NCBI GenBank assembly: GCA_965205685.1
Contig: OZ242174.1
Span: forward strand, 62,001-126,000
Origin: WTFY01 sp965205685
Lineage (GTDB): Bacteria; Pseudomonadota; Gammaproteobacteria; UBA4575
Reading direction: 5' to 3'
DNA length: 64,000 bases
Position 1 is the first letter of the stretch. Each line of letters begins with the position of its first letter. Shown piece by piece: positions 1-7,637 of the stretch. Position numbers and translations under genes: made by a program. Under the pieces are notes generated by a model. That model worked only from the letters and a program-made list of their open reading frames with translations, made no database searches and was not told the DNA's origin.

Positions 1-749
1 ATATCGGCTTCTGGGATGGCCTCAAGCAGGCCCATGCCAATAACCGGAGGAGCGACCCGAGGTGAGACCAGCGAGTCAGGATGCAAGGCACCGTACTGCA
101 GGTCCACAATTTGGTACGTCGGCGCCCGGAGATTGACGACTTCCCCGTCTGCAAGCTGCACGGGCAACTCCTTGTACTGAAGGGTGAATTCTCCCTCACT
201 GCGTACACCCTGAACTGAGAAATTCTGCAACTGGTTCCCGTATGTGGGCTCCGGAATGCTGCTGACACGGTGTTGCAATAGTGCGGACCGCTGAGTTTCA
301 TTCTGTGGCGGAATCGATAATTTTAGAAGCATCAGATTGGCTTTCTCACCCTTGGTTGGTGGACGACCGCGTCCATCCTTCAGGTGACAGCGCTGGCAAG
401 AACGCGCGTTAAAGAGTGGGCCCAAGCCATCTGAAGATCGGGTCGAGCTCGGAGAAGACACCCAGATTTTCTTAAAGATCCCATCACCCACCCGAAAATC
501 GAGTTGACGTTCAAAGGGTGTGTTGGCGGACGGATGCGAGAAAGCATCCCGGTTCAGCATCTTGAATACTGTAGCCGCTCCGCCTGGTCGAAGCTCGTAG
601 GTTTCTGCCCCAGAAAAATCTTCTGCAGGCTGTGTAACTGCCAGAACTCGCTGGCGTTCCTCATCAGCATTTCCCGATAGAGGTACAAATATTGCCCATA
701 AGAATATGGCTATAGAAACCAGAAATTTGATAGGTTTTCGATATAGCAT
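1..749 (-). CDS. Di-haem DUF1111 (thiol oxidoreductase-like) c-type cytochrome, truncated by the window edge
   Basis: Reading leftwards from an ATG at 749, the minus strand stays open to base 1, giving about 249 codons of an N-terminal part. An in-frame ATG at 758 is an alternative start; neither has a clear Shine-Dalgarno. The protein begins with a hydrophobic signal segment ending near a NADEE sequence, has a CQRCH haem-binding motif near residue 120, and reaches the family-typical RVAPPVIGMGLLEAIP segment at the left edge. This matches the DUF1111 / di-haem 'thiol oxidoreductase' family (usually about 450-500 residues), periplasmic c-type cytochromes frequently encoded beside imelysin-like iron proteins. 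Here it diverges from a TonB-dependent receptor, and an imelysin gene lies 5 kb away, so a role in periplasmic iron redox chemistry is a reasonable inference. The C-terminal half and second haem site lie outside the window. Confidence 0.85.
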   Translation of the reverse strand, partial: MLYRKPIKFLVSIAIFLWAIFVPLSGNADEERQRVLAVTQPAEDFSGAETYELRPGGAATVFKMLNRDAFSHPSANTPFERQLDFRVGDGIFKKIWVSSPSSTRSSDGLGPLFNARSCQRCHLKDGRGRPPTKGEKANLMLLKLSIPPQNETQRSALLQHRVSSIPEPTYGNQLQNFSVQGVRSEGEFTLQYKELPVQLADGEVVNLRAPTYQIVDLQYGALHPDSLVSPRVAPPVIGMGLLEAIPEAD

Positions 750-929
750 TTTGAGCATTTCACAATATAACATCACTAGCCATCTGAACGGGACCAGTTC
801 CAACCTGCTAGCTCCTCCAAGCTATACCCTTCGGGCCTTGCAGGAAGACAGAGAAAACCGGACAAGTCTATTTGTTGCTAATGCGAAGCGGCAACCCGAT
901 TGTCTTTTCTTTATTTTGAGGGAGAAATA

Positions 930-3032
930 ATGAAGCATATATCTTCTCTAAGTCTGGGAGTCTTAATCACTGCTCTAGCGACAACAGCAGGGTTAAATGC
1001 CCAGGAAAACAACAGAGTGGATCTTGAAAAGATTACTATCTATGGCAAGCACTTTAATACTGACAACGAGACCGGCAGTCGGCTGGGACTGACCGTCATG
1101 GAAACACCGGCAACGGTGGATGTCATTGAGGGCGATACGATCCGTGAACGCATGGATACGAGTGTCATGGAGGCCGTTACCCGTTCCGCCGGTTTTAGCA
1201 ATGATGCACACCATGCTGAAGGTGGCCTGGACATGGCCGCCAGGGGCTTTTTTGGCCAGCAAACCGTCACTAAGTTGTACGACGGCAGCAATTACTATAA
1301 CGCATTTAACACCATCACCTTTCCCTTCGACACCTGGGGCATTGAGCGTATCGAGGTACTGAAGGGGCCCTCCTCCGTACTGTACGGTGAAGGTGGCATT
1401 GGTGGTGCATTCAATGTCATCCCCAAACGGCCACAGTGGGAACCCAGTGCTGATCTGCGTATGTCCACCGGTGAAGACGATACTCGTTTCATTGGTGTCG
1501 GCCTGACCGGGGGGCTCACAGATACCCTCGCGTACCGGCTGGATTACAGCAACAGACAGTCCGATAACTGGGTGGACAGGGGTGACAGCGAAACCGAGAT
1601 GGTTTCCGCCTCATTGCTGTGGAAGGTCAGCGAGGATTTCACGCTAACAGCACGCTACGACTGGGGTGACCAAGAACCCATGCGATACTCTGGGATACCA
1701 CTAGTCGGAGATATGGAAGGTGACCTTGTAATCAATGGGGATTTCCCCCGTGAATTGCTGAAACGCAACTACGAGGTCAGCGATGCCGAGGTCCGTTACA
1801 AGGACAGCGCTGCCCGGATTAAAGCCGACTGGAATATCAGTGAACGACTGTCCATGCAGTCTGAACTGTACCGACTGCAAAACGATCGTTTCTGGCAAAA
1901 TGTCGATATGTTCGCATACGACCGGGATGCCGGCACAGTTAAGCGCGACTCACCGTTAATCATTGCGCATGACACCGAGCACAACGGCTTTCGTACCAAT
2001 GTTATCTTCGATGCTGGTAATGGTGGGCGAAAGCTGAAAACCTCGGCAGGCTTTGAAATCAACGATGTAACCTTTAAGCGGCCATTCTATTTTGGCGATG
2101 AATTTGATGTCGTCAATGCCTTCAATTTCAACCCCGGTGTATTCCCCAATCCTGTAACCACAAAGAAAATCATTTCTGATGTTGCACAATACGCGGTATT
2201 TGCCGAGGGCCAGATCGGCCTCACCGAATCGCTGACGCTGGTGCTGGGATTACGTCATGAGGACGTTGAAACGGATTTCAAAGATACCGATGGGTCGACC
2301 TTCGATCTAAACGCGGATGAGCTGACGGGTCGAGCAGGACTGGTCTTCGATCTCAGCGATGCTACGGTGCTTTACGCTTCGTACGCTACAGGTGCTAACC
2401 ACACCAATAGTGGCATCGTGAGAATCTCAAGGAACCAACGGGATGTAGATTTCACCGAGACTGAACAGATCGAAGTCGGGATCAAGCAAAGCTTGCTGAA
2501 TAATCGCCTGCACTGGACCCTGGCCTGGTTTGACATCGTCAAGAATGACGTGCTTGCAGAGGATCCGGATAACCCCGGCCCAGATAATCGAATCGTCATT
2601 CCAGAGAAGACTTCCGACGGGGTGGAGTTCAGCCTAGCCTATGCTCCGACCGAGACCTTGCAGTTGACAGCCAACGGGACTTTGGTGAACGTGGAAAGAA
2701 CCGTTGGCGGTGGTTGTGGTTGGTGTGCAGATGTGGAGGCACCTGAAGAGACCTACAACCTGGGATTGGCCTGGGCTCCGCTGGACAAGCTGCGGCTATT
2801 GGCCGATGCCCGTTATATCGGCAAGCGCTTTCACCCCGAGAACCCAATTCCTTCGTACACGGTCGTTGATACCTCTGCACGCTGGCGCTTCACCGAGGAC
2901 CTGTCCATTGCGCTTCGCGTCGACAACGTATTTGATGAACTTTATGCCTCTGCCGCGTATTACTGGCATGCTCAGTGGCTGGTCGGCAAACCACGCACTT
3001 ACAGCCTGACCTTGGATTATAACTTCTTTTAA
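930..3032 (+). CDS. TonB-dependent outer-membrane receptor (siderophore type)
   Basis: This 700-residue protein starts at the ATG at 930, preceded by a strong GAGGGAGAA ribosome site at 918-926; a TTG 30 bases upstream is less likely. A signal peptide ends near the Ala-Gln at residues 24-25. A short sequence resembling a TonB box (ITIYG) follows, then a plug domain (roughly residues 45-165) with the typical ERIEVLKGPSSVLYG segment. The rest is a 22-strand barrel ending in a terminal phenylalanine, as expected for BAM-assembled porins. The family imports ferric siderophores or other chelates using TonB-ExbBD energy. No TonB or ExbBD gene is in the window. It is followed by a PepSY membrane protein and diverges from a di-haem protein, all consistent with iron uptake. 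The ligand cannot be deduced; no convincing Fur box is visible directly upstream. Confidence 0.93.
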   Translation: MKHISSLSLGVLITALATTAGLNAQENNRVDLEKITIYGKHFNTDNETGSRLGLTVMETPATVDVIEGDTIRERMDTSVMEAVTRSAGFSNDAHHAEGGLDMAARGFFGQQTVTKLYDGSNYYNAFNTITFPFDTWGIERIEVLKGPSSVLYGEGGIGGAFNVIPKRPQWEPSADLRMSTGEDDTRFIGVGLTGGLTDTLAYRLDYSNRQSDNWVDRGDSETEMVSASLLWKVSEDFTLTARYDWGDQEPMRYSGIPLVGDMEGDLVINGDFPRELLKRNYEVSDAEVRYKDSAARIKADWNISERLSMQSELYRLQNDRFWQNVDMFAYDRDAGTVKRDSPLIIAHDTEHNGFRTNVIFDAGNGGRKLKTSAGFEINDVTFKRPFYFGDEFDVVNAFNFNPGVFPNPVTTKKIISDVAQYAVFAEGQIGLTESLTLVLGLRHEDVETDFKDTDGSTFDLNADELTGRAGLVFDLSDATVLYASYATGANHTNSGIVRISRNQRDVDFTETEQIEVGIKQSLLNNRLHWTLAWFDIVKNDVLAEDPDNPGPDNRIVIPEKTSDGVEFSLAYAPTETLQLTANGTLVNVERTVGGGCGWCADVEAPEETYNLGLAWAPLDKLRLLADARYIGKRFHPENPIPSYTVVDTSARWRFTEDLSIALRVDNVFDELYASAAYYWHAQWLVGKPRTYSLTLDYNFF

Positions 3033-3040
3033 GCAGTACC

Positions 3041-3094
3041 TAAGACGTGCTGGCCCGAGCTTACAGCCGGGCCGGCCGTTTACCGAGGGTTGCC
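3041..3094. repeat. Copy A of a short intergenic element: TAAGACGTGCT, hairpin, TTACCG-GG
   Basis: The gap between the receptor and the PepSY gene starts with TAAGACGTGCTG. A GC-rich hairpin follows (GGCCCG at 3052-3057 pairing with CGGGCC at 3068-3073), then GTTTACCGAGGG. The same layout recurs at 13411-13462 with a different hairpin sequence. It may be a processing or terminator element in a polycistronic message, or a small dispersed repeat; there is no T-tract. Confidence 0.4.
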
Positions 3095-4588
3095 ATGAAG
3101 CTCAAGCGCGGGCTTTTCCTTTTTCATCGCTGGCTCGGCATCGGCATGTGCCTGCTGTTCATCATGTGGCCCCTGACGGGCGTGGTGATGATGTATGTCG
3201 GTTTTCCGGAGCTCACCGAGAAAGAGCGCCATGCCGGACTGCCTGCCCTTGATGCCGGGCAAATTCGCGAAGGACCATCGAAGCTGTTGCAGCGCGCCTT
3301 GCCTGAGGCTCCGGTCACGCAATTCAGTTTAAGCAGTGTTTCAAGCCGCCCTGCCTATTTATTGAAACAGGCAGGACACCCCTGGCTGGGGCTTTATGCC
3401 GACACCGGCAAGTGGCTGAAAAAATCAACGGCCGAGGATGCTACAAGCGCTGCCAGAGCATTTTTCCAGGCGCAACAGCCTGGAGGGGAATCGACTGAGG
3501 TCCTATACCGGGGCATGCTGGAAATGGATCAATGGACGGTTTCCAGTGCCTTGAATTCACACCGGCCTCTGCATAAAGTTGCCCTGCATGACGCTGCCGC
3601 AACCTGGCTTTATGTCTCTTCGAGCACAGGTCAGGTGGTCCGGGATGTGACGCGCAACGAACGTGTCTGGAACTGGCTTGGTGCCAACTTGCACTGGATC
3701 TATCCGGTGCAGCTGCGCAAGCACCGCACCGTGTGGGCAAATTTGCTGATCGTACTTTCCCTAGTGGGACTAGCCTCGGTGCTGAGCGGCATCATCATTG
3801 GCCTCATGCGCCTGCGTGTCCAGCGGCGTTATCGGGGGAAGGATGTGAGCCCATATGAGGGCGTGATGAAGCTCCATCATATTGCTGGTTTGGCCTGTGC
3901 GTTTTTCCTGACGACCTTTATGTTCAGCGGATTTATGTCGATGACACCCTGGGGCTTGTTCGATACTAAAACCAGCTTTGCCCAACAATTGTGGCGTTAC
4001 CAGCAACCGGGTGATATCAGAAGTCTGGAGTCGACCTACTCCACTGCGGAGGAAATCCGTCAACTCTTGCAACAACACCAAACATACGGCATCAAGGAAT
4101 TGAACTGGCATTGGCTTGCAGGGCATACCTTGCTTGCTCTGCATCATTCTCCTGATGTGTTCCGATCTGTGCGCGGCAAGGACTCGCTTACTGAAGCTGA
4201 CTTGGCTCCACAGATAAAAACGGCGATAAGCCATTTGCTCCCTGACAGTGAAGTGTCATCCATGGAGTATCTAGAAGACTATGATGGCTATTATTATTCG
4301 CATCATGAACGTTTTCGCCCACTGCCGGTGATAAGGGTCAAATTTTCAGACCCTGAATCGACATGGTTTCATATTCATGCACAAACAGGCCAGTTACTGG
4401 GGCGATTGACATTCAAAAACCGTGTACAGCGGTGGCTATTTAACGGACTGCATACACTGGATTTCAGTGTTCTAATCTACCGCCGGCCACTTTGGGATAT
4501 TTTGCTTATACTGCTATGCACCGCTGCCGCATTATTTTCACTAACGTCGATTACTATTGCTTGGCGACATCTCAGAACAAATGCCTAA
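3095..4588 (+). CDS. PepSY-associated inner-membrane protein
   Basis: A 497-residue membrane protein. The start chosen is the ATG at 3095, after a GAGG ribosome site and immediately before a positively charged MKLKRGLFLFHRWLG segment; an upstream in-frame TTG at 3047 would add 16 residues through the intergenic hairpin. It has an N-terminal membrane helix with a histidine (FHRWLG), a long soluble part, a second pair of helices around residues 225-290 with the conserved LHHIAG motif, a further extracytoplasmic part with a PepSY-like segment, and a last helix before the C-terminus. This is the architecture of PepSY_TM proteins, which often lie beside TonB-dependent siderophore receptors. Some act as ferric-siderophore reductases or partners, but that activity is an inference here. 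It lies 62 bases after the receptor and is probably co-transcribed with it. Confidence 0.85.
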   Translation: MKLKRGLFLFHRWLGIGMCLLFIMWPLTGVVMMYVGFPELTEKERHAGLPALDAGQIREGPSKLLQRALPEAPVTQFSLSSVSSRPAYLLKQAGHPWLGLYADTGKWLKKSTAEDATSAARAFFQAQQPGGESTEVLYRGMLEMDQWTVSSALNSHRPLHKVALHDAAATWLYVSSSTGQVVRDVTRNERVWNWLGANLHWIYPVQLRKHRTVWANLLIVLSLVGLASVLSGIIIGLMRLRVQRRYRGKDVSPYEGVMKLHHIAGLACAFFLTTFMFSGFMSMTPWGLFDTKTSFAQQLWRYQQPGDIRSLESTYSTAEEIRQLLQQHQTYGIKELNWHWLAGHTLLALHHSPDVFRSVRGKDSLTEADLAPQIKTAISHLLPDSEVSSMEYLEDYDGYYYSHHERFRPLPVIRVKFSDPESTWFHIHAQTGQLLGRLTFKNRVQRWLFNGLHTLDFSVLIYRRPLWDILLILLCTAAALFSLTSITIAWRHLRTNA

Positions 4589-4883
4589 ATAAGGCGCTCA
4601 GTCAGTGCACAAAGATGCATGTCTTTTTGAGGGGTATCTCGCGCTTGCAGGGGAATTGCTGAGCCACTTTGGTGGCAGCATCGAAAACACCTGAAAAGCC
4701 ACTGAAGAAAACTATTCTAGTTGCTACATGTCCTTGGCTGATCACGCTGAGAAATAAACCGAAGTCACCCATCAGATTCCTGATGATGTTCCGCCAGTTA
4801 AGATAGTCTCACCTGAAATAGGTGCGGGTGTCGCGCAGGGCAGTCAAATTCTGAGTTGTCACTTTATGGCTACATTTTATGAT
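4589..4883. other. Intergenic stretch without an identifiable gene
   Basis: About 300 bases between the PepSY gene and the Fur-box promoter. Short stop-interrupted frames are readable (for instance one from about 4760 to 4905), but none has a ribosome site or a recognisable product. They could be the decayed end of a lost gene; I do not assign one. Confidence 0.4.
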
Positions 4884-4924
4884 TTGACGGTTTACATATA
4901 CAAATAATAATGATAATAATACGC
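4884..4924 (+). promoter_or_regulatory. Sigma-70 type promoter overlapped by a Fur box, upstream of the LbtU-imelysin pair
   Basis: TTGACG at 4884-4889 and AATAAT at 4906-4911 are separated by 16 bases and form a good -35/-10 pair. Bases 4906-4924 match the 19-base Fur consensus at 14 positions, with an uninterrupted run of ATAATGATAAT. The operator covers the -10 element, so iron-loaded Fur would block RNA polymerase. The first gene starts 22 bases after the box. Both the promoter assignment and the regulator are read from sequence only. Confidence 0.8.
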
Positions 4925-4945
4925 ATTAGTATTTATGGGCATAAT

Positions 4946-6097
4946 ATGAAAACCTTAAAGATTATCCTCGTTTCCGGAGCGGTTTTACTTGCATGGGACA
5001 TGCCTGCACTGGCTCAAGAGACCATTGAAGAACGTCTTGCCAATATGGAGCGGCGTATACAGTATTTGGAAGAGCGGGTAGCTGCTCAAGATGAAGTAAT
5101 TGTTGAAAAGGACCGCCAACTTGCAAAGCTGTCCAGACAAGAGGACAGATGGTTCAACTCCGTTGACCTTGGTGGCCTCGTGGAAGTCGAGGCTGCCTAC
5201 ATGGATCCAAGTCGTGGAGATGAAGAATCTGATGTAACGGTGGCAGAGGTGAAACTTGGGGTTGCTGCACAGATTACTGACATGGTGGGCGCCGAAGTGG
5301 TTCTTCTCTATGAGGAAGATGATACGGACTTGGAGGTTGATGTTGCCGCGATCAGCATCGGGCCATTTACGGCAGGTCAGTACATTGTTCCCTTTGGTGT
5401 ATTCGAGAGTAACTTCATCTCTGACTCCTTGACACTAGAACTGGGTGAGACAAGGGAGTCTGCACTGCAATTCGGCATGGAATCTGGAGGCCTCCATGGT
5501 GCGGTCTATGCTTTCAATGGCGTCCTTGATGAAGATGGGGACTCCGAGATTGACAGTTTCGGTGCAGCTGTTGGGTATTCGGCTGAGGGAGAAGGCGTGG
5601 AATTTCGTCTGAACCTGTCATACATCAGTGACATTGCAGATTCCGACAACCTGCAGGAGTTGGTTACAGACAATCTTGGTGAAGATGGCACATACAGCGA
5701 CCAGGTGAGTGGCTGGTCTGCAAGTACCTTTTTGCAATTCGGCAATCTGTCACTTCTCGCTGAGTACCTCGGTGCAACTGAAGACTTCGAAATGAGCGAG
5801 ATGGGATTTGAAGGGGAAGGCGCCGAACCGATCAGTTACATGGTTGAGGCGGCCCTGGATTTCGAGCTTGCAAGGATGCCTGCAACGTTTGCCCTGGGCT
5901 ATCAGGAGACCGATGAAGCTGCCGCCCTTGAACTGCCTGAAGAGCGCTTCCTAGTCAGCCTGTCCGTTGAAATGATGGACGGGGTTGCATTGGCCGTTGA
6001 GGGGGTATTCGACGAGGACTATGGCGATCCTAAAACAAGCGATTATTCTGGAGGAGATGCTGACATCGTCACCTTCCAGCTTGCAACTGAGTTCTAA
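4946..6097 (+). CDS. LbtU-family siderophore porin
   Basis: This 383-residue outer-membrane protein is called from the ATG at 4946; an upstream frame opening at 4910 would begin inside the Fur box. It has a signal peptide ending at ALA-QE (about residue 23), then a coiled coil (about 26-62, heptad-like LANMERRIQYLEERVAAQ). The remainder is acidic with alternating beta-strand character, including a GLVEVEAAYMDP start and the conserved ETRESALQFGMESGG region, and it ends in phenylalanine. This fits the LbtU family, named for the Legionella legiobactin receptor, a TonB-independent barrel for siderophore uptake. It sits directly behind a Fur-box promoter and 29 bases before an imelysin-type gene, so the two probably form an iron-repressed operon. 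Substrate unknown; a general anion-selective porin role is possible. Confidence 0.82.
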   Translation: MKTLKIILVSGAVLLAWDMPALAQETIEERLANMERRIQYLEERVAAQDEVIVEKDRQLAKLSRQEDRWFNSVDLGGLVEVEAAYMDPSRGDEESDVTVAEVKLGVAAQITDMVGAEVVLLYEEDDTDLEVDVAAISIGPFTAGQYIVPFGVFESNFISDSLTLELGETRESALQFGMESGGLHGAVYAFNGVLDEDGDSEIDSFGAAVGYSAEGEGVEFRLNLSYISDIADSDNLQELVTDNLGEDGTYSDQVSGWSASTFLQFGNLSLLAEYLGATEDFEMSEMGFEGEGAEPISYMVEAALDFELARMPATFALGYQETDEAAALELPEERFLVSLSVEMMDGVALAVEGVFDEDYGDPKTSDYSGGDADIVTFQLATEF

Positions 6098-6126
6098 ACA
6101 ACCACGATCAAAAGGATAACCCGATC

Positions 6127-7401
6127 ATGAAATCAGCGACAATAAGGACAATTCTGGCATCCGCAATGCTTGCGTTTCTGTCAGTACCCGTTTTTGCGGT
6201 GCCACAGGCGAGTGATGTGGTCAAACACTACGCTGATCTGGCACATGCAGTGTACGAGGATTCGCTGGTCACAGCACACACCTTGCAAAATGCGGTCGAC
6301 CAGTTAATTGCAGAACCGACGGTCGCAAATCTTCGCTATGCGCGAACGGCCTGGTTGGCTTCCCGGGTACCCTACATGCAGAGCGAGGTCTACCGGTTTG
6401 GCAATGCGATTGTTGATGACTGGGAAGGCAAGGTGAATGCCTGGCCTCTCGATGAAGGCCTGATCGACTATGTTGCTGCGAGTTACGGTGCCGAGTCGGA
6501 AGAGAATCCGGCCTACCGAGCCAATGTCATTGCGAGCCCAAGTTTCACTTATTCCGGGCAAACCATCGATGTATCGCACATCACTAAAGAGTTACTTGCC
6601 AATACGCTTCATGAACTTGGAGGTATCGAAGCGAATGTGGCAACCGGGTACCACGCCATAGAATTTCTGCTCTGGGGTCAAGACCTAAACGGTGTTGGAC
6701 CGGGCAATGGCAATCGTCCCGCGACCGACTTTGATCAGGACAATTGTTCTTGGAAAAACTGTGAGCGACGGGCAGCTTATCTGAAAGTGGCAACTGATCT
6801 TCTGGTTGACGACTTAGCATGGATGGTGGCTCAGTGGGCACCTGGCGGTGAAGCCCGTGAAGACTTGATCCATGGCAGTACCAAGCACGGTCTTTCTACA
6901 ATCGTGACCGGTATGGGCAGTCTTTCCTATGGGGAACTGGCAGGCCAGCGGATGCAACTTGGGCTGCTGCTACATGACCCCGAAGAGGAGCATGACTGCT
7001 TCAGCGACAACACGCATCACTCCCACTACTATGATGCAATGGGCATTCAGAACATCTATCTTGGTATGTATCGCCGCATAGATGGTTCGATGGTAGAGGG
7101 GCCAAGCATTTCTGCCCTCGTCGCTGCTGCATCACCAGACGTTGACAAGAACCTGCGCGATCAACTGCATACCACCATGTCTGCAATGGAAAAGCTCGTG
7201 CATGCAGCAAAAAATGGAGAAGCCTATGACCAGATGATTGGGGAAGGAAATGATTCAGGGAATGCCAGAGTTCAGGCAGCCATCGACGCCCTGACCTCGC
7301 AAACCCGTGGGATTGAACAAGCCGCAGCTGCACTCCAGTTGGCTTCGATCAAATTCGAGGGATCTGACAGTCTGGATAACCCCAAAGCTGTTTTTGAGTA
7401 A
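6127..7401 (+). CDS. Imelysin-family periplasmic iron-uptake protein (IrpA/ICMP-like)
   Basis: A 424-residue protein with a cleavable signal peptide (cut near VFA-VP, residue 24) and a largely helical imelysin domain. The family signature GxHxxE is intact as GYHAIEFLLWGQD at residues 174-186 (His176, Glu179), and several acidic and histidine-rich loops follow, such as DNTHHSHYYDAMG near residue 300. Imelysin proteins of the ICMP/IrpA/EfeO group are periplasmic or membrane-anchored proteins needed for iron acquisition; the name comes from a peptidase claim that is not generally supported. The gene follows the LbtU porin by 29 bases and should be under the same Fur-regulated promoter. With the DUF1111 di-haem gene at the left edge it makes the common imelysin/DUF1111 pairing, although separated here by the receptor genes. 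Confidence 0.9.
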   Translation: MKSATIRTILASAMLAFLSVPVFAVPQASDVVKHYADLAHAVYEDSLVTAHTLQNAVDQLIAEPTVANLRYARTAWLASRVPYMQSEVYRFGNAIVDDWEGKVNAWPLDEGLIDYVAASYGAESEENPAYRANVIASPSFTYSGQTIDVSHITKELLANTLHELGGIEANVATGYHAIEFLLWGQDLNGVGPGNGNRPATDFDQDNCSWKNCERRAAYLKVATDLLVDDLAWMVAQWAPGGEAREDLIHGSTKHGLSTIVTGMGSLSYGELAGQRMQLGLLLHDPEEEHDCFSDNTHHSHYYDAMGIQNIYLGMYRRIDGSMVEGPSISALVAAASPDVDKNLRDQLHTTMSAMEKLVHAAKNGEAYDQMIGEGNDSGNARVQAAIDALTSQTRGIEQAAAALQLASIKFEGSDSLDNPKAVFE

Positions 7402-7637
7402 ATCTGTTTTAAAGAACGAGTAAGTCGCTATCCGGTAGAGTGGGCCAACTGCGCCAACCAATTAGTTCTGCTGCCTTCTCAATTCGGCCTGCGATGCACA
7501 GAATTAGCAGTGGCCTGCTTTGCAGAATGAGTTAATGCATCAGGTATGGGTCGTGCAGCAGGAAGGTGCTGATAGTCGGTCCAGGTAACCTCCGGTACAT
7601 CCCCACCTGTACTTTTCCTGTTCAGCAAGCTGTAGCG

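Noticed and set aside
4690..4905. Short open frames that could be the tail of a transposase or other lost gene
   Set aside because: No ribosome site, no domain recognised, stops interrupt each frame; no flanking inverted repeats.
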